From: Engraulis encrasicolus
Lineage: Eukaryota; Chordata; Actinopteri; Clupeiformes; Engraulidae
Length of the DNA stretch: 64,000 nt
Assembly: GCF_034702125.1 (NCBI RefSeq)
Contig: NC_085869.1
Coordinates: forward strand, 18,692,177-18,756,176
Reading direction: 5' to 3'
Shown: positions 47,601 to 64,000 of the stretch, in pieces
Position numbering within the stretch: the stretch's first letter is position 1
Layout of the letters: each line of letters begins with the position of its first letter
Translations under genes and position numbers: made by a program
The notes under the pieces: model-generated
Databases searched by the model: none
Told to the model about the DNA's origin: nothing
What the model saw: only the letters and a program-made list of their open reading frames with translations

Positions 47601-47989
47601 GTACAAAGGTTACAAACGTTTATTAACAGTTGTCTGCAGAGGATTTTCAGGATTTGGTGGCCAAACAAAATCAGCAACGAGGAACTCTGGAGGAAAGGGA
47701 ATCAGGAGCCAGTGGAGAAACAAATACTAAGGAGAAAGTGGGGTTGGGTTGGGCACACCCTTAGGAAACCAGCAACTACCATCACACGGCAAGCCTTGAC
47801 GTGGAACCCACAGGGAAAGAGGAAGAGGGGACGGCCTAAAAACACCTGGAGGCGGGACTCTGAGGCGGAGCTGAAGAGGTTGGGAACCAGCTGGGGAGAG
47901 GCGGAAAGGACAGCCCAAAACCGTGCTGCATGGAGAGGAGTCATTGATGGCCTATGCTCCATTGGGAGCGATGGGCCTAAGTAAGTAAG
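44697..47989 (+). mobile_element. near full-length RTE-like non-LTR retrotransposon
   Basis: A 14-bp target duplication TTAGTGTCACACAC brackets it at 44683-44696 and 47990-48003. A short GC-rich 5' leader, one long ORF (44823-47984) and a (TAAG)n tail follow in order. The outer DNA at 44400-44680 and 48004-48110 belongs to a MITE-like repeat, so the LINE landed in older repeat DNA. RTE-type membership is judged from the single ORF, short length and microsatellite tail. Confidence 0.9.
44823..47984 (+). pseudogene. endonuclease-reverse transcriptase ORF with one in-frame stop
   Basis: The LINE polyprotein. The APE-type endonuclease starts at about residue 76 (NIATWNVRTM) with CETRW, YAPTND, MGDFNAKIG and a final SDHHLL near residue 315. 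The reverse transcriptase shows GKAAGPDGIPAEA, VDYEKAFDSVDR (motif A), GVRQGCLLSPFMF (motif B) and FADDLALLSH (motif C). A C-terminal domain has LLYGSETWRM, GHTLRKP and GRPKNTWRRD. A TAA at 47193-47195, two codons before FADD, is the only break; the frame is otherwise open and unshifted to 47984. Not a host gene. Confidence 0.92.
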
Positions 47990-48003
47990 TTAGTGTCACA
48001 CAC

Positions 48004-49200
48004 TTTAGTGGAACACAGTCAATCGACAAACTGCATGTAAACAGCAATAAAACCCAATAACCTGTTTATTCCAATAACCTGATTATTGCGGCCATATAAA
48101 CAGGCTCATTGACTTATATGGGCCCAAAACGGCTGAAAAAATGCCAAATGGCCAATTTTCCCCGTTTTTACTCGCAGACGCTCATCCCAATCTGGCAACA
48201 CTGCATTCCGGGAGGGGAGCGCTGTCGTTGTGTCAGCTTAATGCCATCTCTCCCTTCCTCCAACATTGTCCCTAACCTTAACCCTAAACTTAACCCTAAA
48301 TCACTTGTTTGAAATGTTTGATTACCGTTGTTTAGTAATGTGTCGTTCACGAACAAACTGGTCGTTTTGAACGAGTCTTTGAAGTGAACGAAGCAAACTA
48401 GTTCCCCGCCTCTCAGTCACGTCGTTCATTGGTGAATCACCAGTCTCTGTCACTACTGTCAGTCAGTAATTTAGGAACCGAATGGCGTATGACCACCAAA
48501 CTTGCAGGGGATGATCTTCAGCCAAAGATCTATGAATGACATCAGTTTGGTGTCATTATTGGATATTAAGACATCATTATGACGTAATTTCCTGATTTTA
48601 TTGCCCACAATGTCACCTTAATGTATTCTCCATCTAACTTGGGTAATGCACATCAATTTTGGTTATTATGTGCTTCAGACCACTTCAAATGTTCACATGT
48701 GTGTCTGATGCTAATGAAAATGTAAAAAAAATATGAAAAGTGATGATGATGAGACTTAGATCAGTGATTTTTGGTCAGGCGTACCTATCAGAAAACCGTT
48801 GCCCAACCCCCCCGGTCTGGATAGGGTTAACGTGGCAGAGAAGAAGTCATACTTTTAGGTTAAAAGCAGCTTGTAATTGAGCTTTTTTAATGTGTGCTGC
48901 TGTTAAATAAATAATAGTATTAGGCAAAATGTATATATGTTTATATGTTTGGACAAGAGAAGCACACAGGCAAAGTAAGAATGCCCCCCTCCTCCTCTCC
49001 TTCACTGAACTAGTTCGCTTCACATTCACCCCTTGCTGTCTTGCATTGTGGCGTGACGTAGGCTAATCAAAATGAGTGAACGAACTGTGAACGAACAAAT
49101 TCCTCAGCAGAACTGAACGAAGAGAACAAACTGGCGGGAAAGAATCGCCATGCCCTTCACTACCGTCATTTTCAGTTAGCCGTCACTCACGCTTGATTGT
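48004..49200. repeat. repeat-derived spacer with GAACGA-rich element
   Basis: Begins with the right half of the MITE split by the LINE (AATAACCTG blocks to about 48110). A CCCTAA-like run is at 48268-48300. From about 48340 to 49110, GTTCACGAACAAAC at the left and GTGAACGAACAAATTC at the right suggest an inverted-end element. No gene seen. Confidence 0.45.
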
Positions 49201-49310
49201 TGACGTCCATCCGCATTATTCTTCCCCCCAGAACCAAGCTACCCCAATTGTCAATTCCCCCTTTCGTCACCCAACCACGAGAAACGAGGCTATTCGTAAC
49301 AGCACCACAA

Positions 49311-49440
49311 GGCTTAAAGTTGATTTTTTGTTCTGTTTTTCTCGTAAAGATTTCACGAATGGCCCGAGATGGTACCGCGAGGCTTAAAGTTGATTTTTTT
49401 TTTAGTTTTTCTCGTAAAGATTTCACGAATGGCCCGAGAT
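49311..49440 (+). repeat. 70-bp tandem duplication
   Basis: GGCTTAAAGTTGATTTTTT, then CTCGTAAAGATTTCACG and AATGGCCCGAGAT, occur at 49311-49370 and again at 49381-49440. Confidence 0.85.
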
Positions 49441-49519
49441 ATGGTTGGTACAATGTAATGAGGCTGCCTTGACCACAGCAGTCCTTGTGCTACAGTAGGC
49501 TAGAGGGATGCATACATCT

Positions 49520-50143
49520 ATAGAGTTCTTCAGTAACGCGGAAGCATGTAGTAGATTGTAGTCTTTCATGTTAGCATTTAAGGACTTCCTGGTTCGTATC
49601 GGCTTCCGGCCTCCATTGGGAATGAATAGGGGCCAGTTTCAAATAAGCTCCGAGTGCAAGCACACGCTTAGCGAACCCCCGCAAACTGTCGAGGGTGTTA
49701 AAAATAGGCTGTAGGTATGACATGGTTGATCATTTTGTGTCAAACTTCGACATAAATACGATGTTGCGTCCATATGCTAAACCCGGAAACTTTTGGCGAC
49801 TACAGAAGCGGCGCCTGTATCTAACGTCATGTACGTGCGGAGGGTTGTACCCATGGCAACCAAAGGAAAGTATGTAGTTCGGAAGTTTTAATGATCAGAA
49901 AGGGGTTAGCAATATTGAATTAAAATCGTCATGATTTAACATGTGAATACACCAACATGATGATACGATCCGTTCCACTAATGAGAAAGGGATGCGGGGA
50001 CACGCTAATGTTCGTTGTTGGCGTGCAACTTATATTTTTGCCAAACCTGAATCTCTATGGCGTGTTGCAATGTAAAAAAATCGCCATAGAACCGGAAGTC
50101 CAAACACCGCATACAAGTTGACGTCAACGCTGAAGAACTCTAT
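49520..50143. mobile_element. inverted-end DNA element
   Basis: Left end ATAGAGTTCTTCAG, right end CTGAAGAACTCTAT. No protein frame. Intergenic, upstream of stk24. Confidence 0.6.
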
Positions 50144-50144
50144 T

Positions 50145-50360
50145 TACAGAGATTCTTTAAGTATAGAGATATGCCAACATAATAGGTTTCTATGGGCACC
50201 TAACACGACCAGGTTCCGGTCTGCCTAAAGGGGCGTGTCATAATGCTCCTACAATGAATAGAACAGTCCTTAGGTCTGCCTATAGGTCTGCCTAAGGGGG
50301 GCCATAATAGAACCAGGAAACAATGGGTCAATGGAACCTCTCTCTACTCTCTCTGCTATT
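50145..50360. repeat. dispersed repeat, copy 1
   Basis: Runs from AGAGATTCTTTAAGTATAG to CTCTACTCTCTCTGC. A close copy sits at 53207-53433. Confidence 0.85.
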
Positions 50361-50456
50361 TAGGCTACCATTATCTCTAACACGCCCTGTCTGCCTTGAG
50401 TGCAAATGATGGTCTCTAGATTCTATTAAAAAATGCAAAGGGGACCAGACAGCCTG

Positions 50457-50671
50457 GGAAGAAAGGAGTCACCGGAGCATCTTCAGATGTGGAAAGTAAC
50501 TTGTTTTATTGGGCAAGCGCCAAGACATGGCGCTTGCCGAATAAAACAAGTTACTTTCCACATCTGAAGATGCTCCGGTGACTCCTTTCTTCCCCTGCAT
50601 TTACCAAGTCCTTTCCCGAGACGCACCAGATTGTGAAGTGCAGGAGCGTGGAGGATATCTCTCTTTGCTAC
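50457..50671 (+). mobile_element. snap-back hairpin insertion, 16-bp duplication
   Basis: GGGACCAGACAGCCTG at 50441-50456 and 50672-50687. The element begins exactly with a 137-bp near-perfect hairpin (50457-50593, arms about 66 bp, loop AGACA), followed by a 78-bp tail. It lies just upstream of the likely stk24 start. Confidence 0.85.
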
Positions 50672-50754
50672 GGGACCAGACAGCCTGTTGTAGAATTCTA
50701 GCCTATCAGAGAAATTGGGGTTCATACCGCAAGCTCCGCCTTTCGACAAATGAC

Positions 50755-51594
50755 AACTTTCAAGATGGCGGAAGTTGGACGTAGAAAGTGATGAGGATAG
50801 TCTAACAGAGCATCAAAACGATCTATCTGATATGTGTGTTGCTGTGCTCTTTTGGATATTTACCATAGACATGTGTGGCGGAAACGTTTAAGGCTGTCAT
50901 TTGGACTGGTGAGAAATTACGACCGGATATTTTTAAAATATTCGTAATTATTATTGGTTAGTTCTAGTTGAGGTAGCGAGAGTTGGCATCAAGCCGCTTT
51001 AGCTAGCTGGTCTCTAGCTGGTAAGCTAAGTTACTTTGTCTGGACAGGATATTACTTGATATAACTGGCTGATGTCCATCAGATGGCAATTATTCGTAGC
51101 AAACGTATCTGGCAATTGAGAGGAATAGCTGTCCATACTTCGCCTAATGTTTATTTCTGACGATGTCTGTTGACGTAGCCTAGCTTGTGTGCAAGCAATG
51201 GCAGGCAACTTAACTTGTTTTCGTTTCTTGTTTAGGTATTAGCTTTAGCTAGCGCTAGACGTTTGCAAGATACAATAACATCCATTCATTTAATGAATTA
51301 TTCTTCATCCTACCGGCATTAATGTAACTCCTGCATGTTTATGTGACGTCTTCAAGGACTTCAGCCAGTCCATGGCACTGAGTTTATCTAGCTCTGTTCT
51401 CAACATCATCGCCAAATTAACGTAAAAGCAGATCAAATGGGTGTTTATTACTTGCAAAGTTCTTACGGATTTCATTGCGCTCTGACAAGTTGACTCAGAA
51501 TATCAGAACGTTCTAAATAAGGAAGTGAAGCATTGTATGGAGATGTGTCTCGTGAACTGACAGCTCACTTTCTACAGCTTTCTGAATAGACGAC
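50755..51594 (+). promoter_or_regulatory. stk24: candidate stk24 promoter and 5' leader
   Basis: CAAGATGGCGGAAG at 50761-50774 matches the YY1-type element often found at TATA-less start sites. A possible donor (GACTGGTGAGAAA) is near 50910. No acceptor was settled, so the extent of 5' UTR up to the ATG at 51595 is uncertain. Confidence 0.35.

Positions 51595-64000
<12,406 letters not shown>

Noticed and set aside
50457..50593. microRNA precursor
   Set aside because: The stem is about twice the usual length and sits in a TSD-flanked mobile insertion; better explained as an element.

Overview
This is a window of teleost fish nuclear DNA. Evidence: GT-AG introns, a slc15a1-stk24 gene neighbourhood as in other vertebrates, and dense fish-type repeats (tRNA-derived SINEs, hAT and Harbinger MITEs, L2- and RTE-like LINEs, long CA/TG tracts). 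All genes read left to right. Every exon was placed by translating the sequence and joining GT-AG sites in phase; no alignment program was run.

Layout. 1-540 may be the 3' UTR of an upstream gene. 1448-15086 is a complete 23-exon peptide transporter gene (slc15a1/PepT1, here copy A, 729 aa). 19018-39035 is a second complete 23-exon slc15a1 copy in tandem (copy B, 721 aa), with the same intron positions and larger introns swollen by mobile elements. 39036-51594 is 3' UTR plus a repeat-rich spacer holding a near full-length RTE-like retrotransposon (44697-47989) broken by one stop codon. 51595-62728 carries the first five coding exons of stk24 (MST3 kinase); the gene continues past the right edge.

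Main result. Copy A keeps the residues a proton-coupled di/tripeptide transporter needs. Copy B has an open frame and canonical splice sites throughout, yet has changed the TM2 proton-coupling histidine and several peptide-binding residues (equivalents of human H57, Y167, N171, N329, D341; K140 changed to R). It looks like a retained paralogue with an altered or lost peptide/H+ mechanism, not an ordinary pseudogene.

Other notable structures: a near-perfect 1.09-kb palindrome inside a hAT MITE in an intron of copy A; a family of short insertions with a hammerhead-ribozyme-like head (CTGANGA, short stem, GAAACGTT), one with a 14-bp target duplication, and three apparently related insertions in which the 5' end is a long snap-back hairpin flanked by 10-16 bp duplications; and several nested insertions whose target duplications give relative ages.
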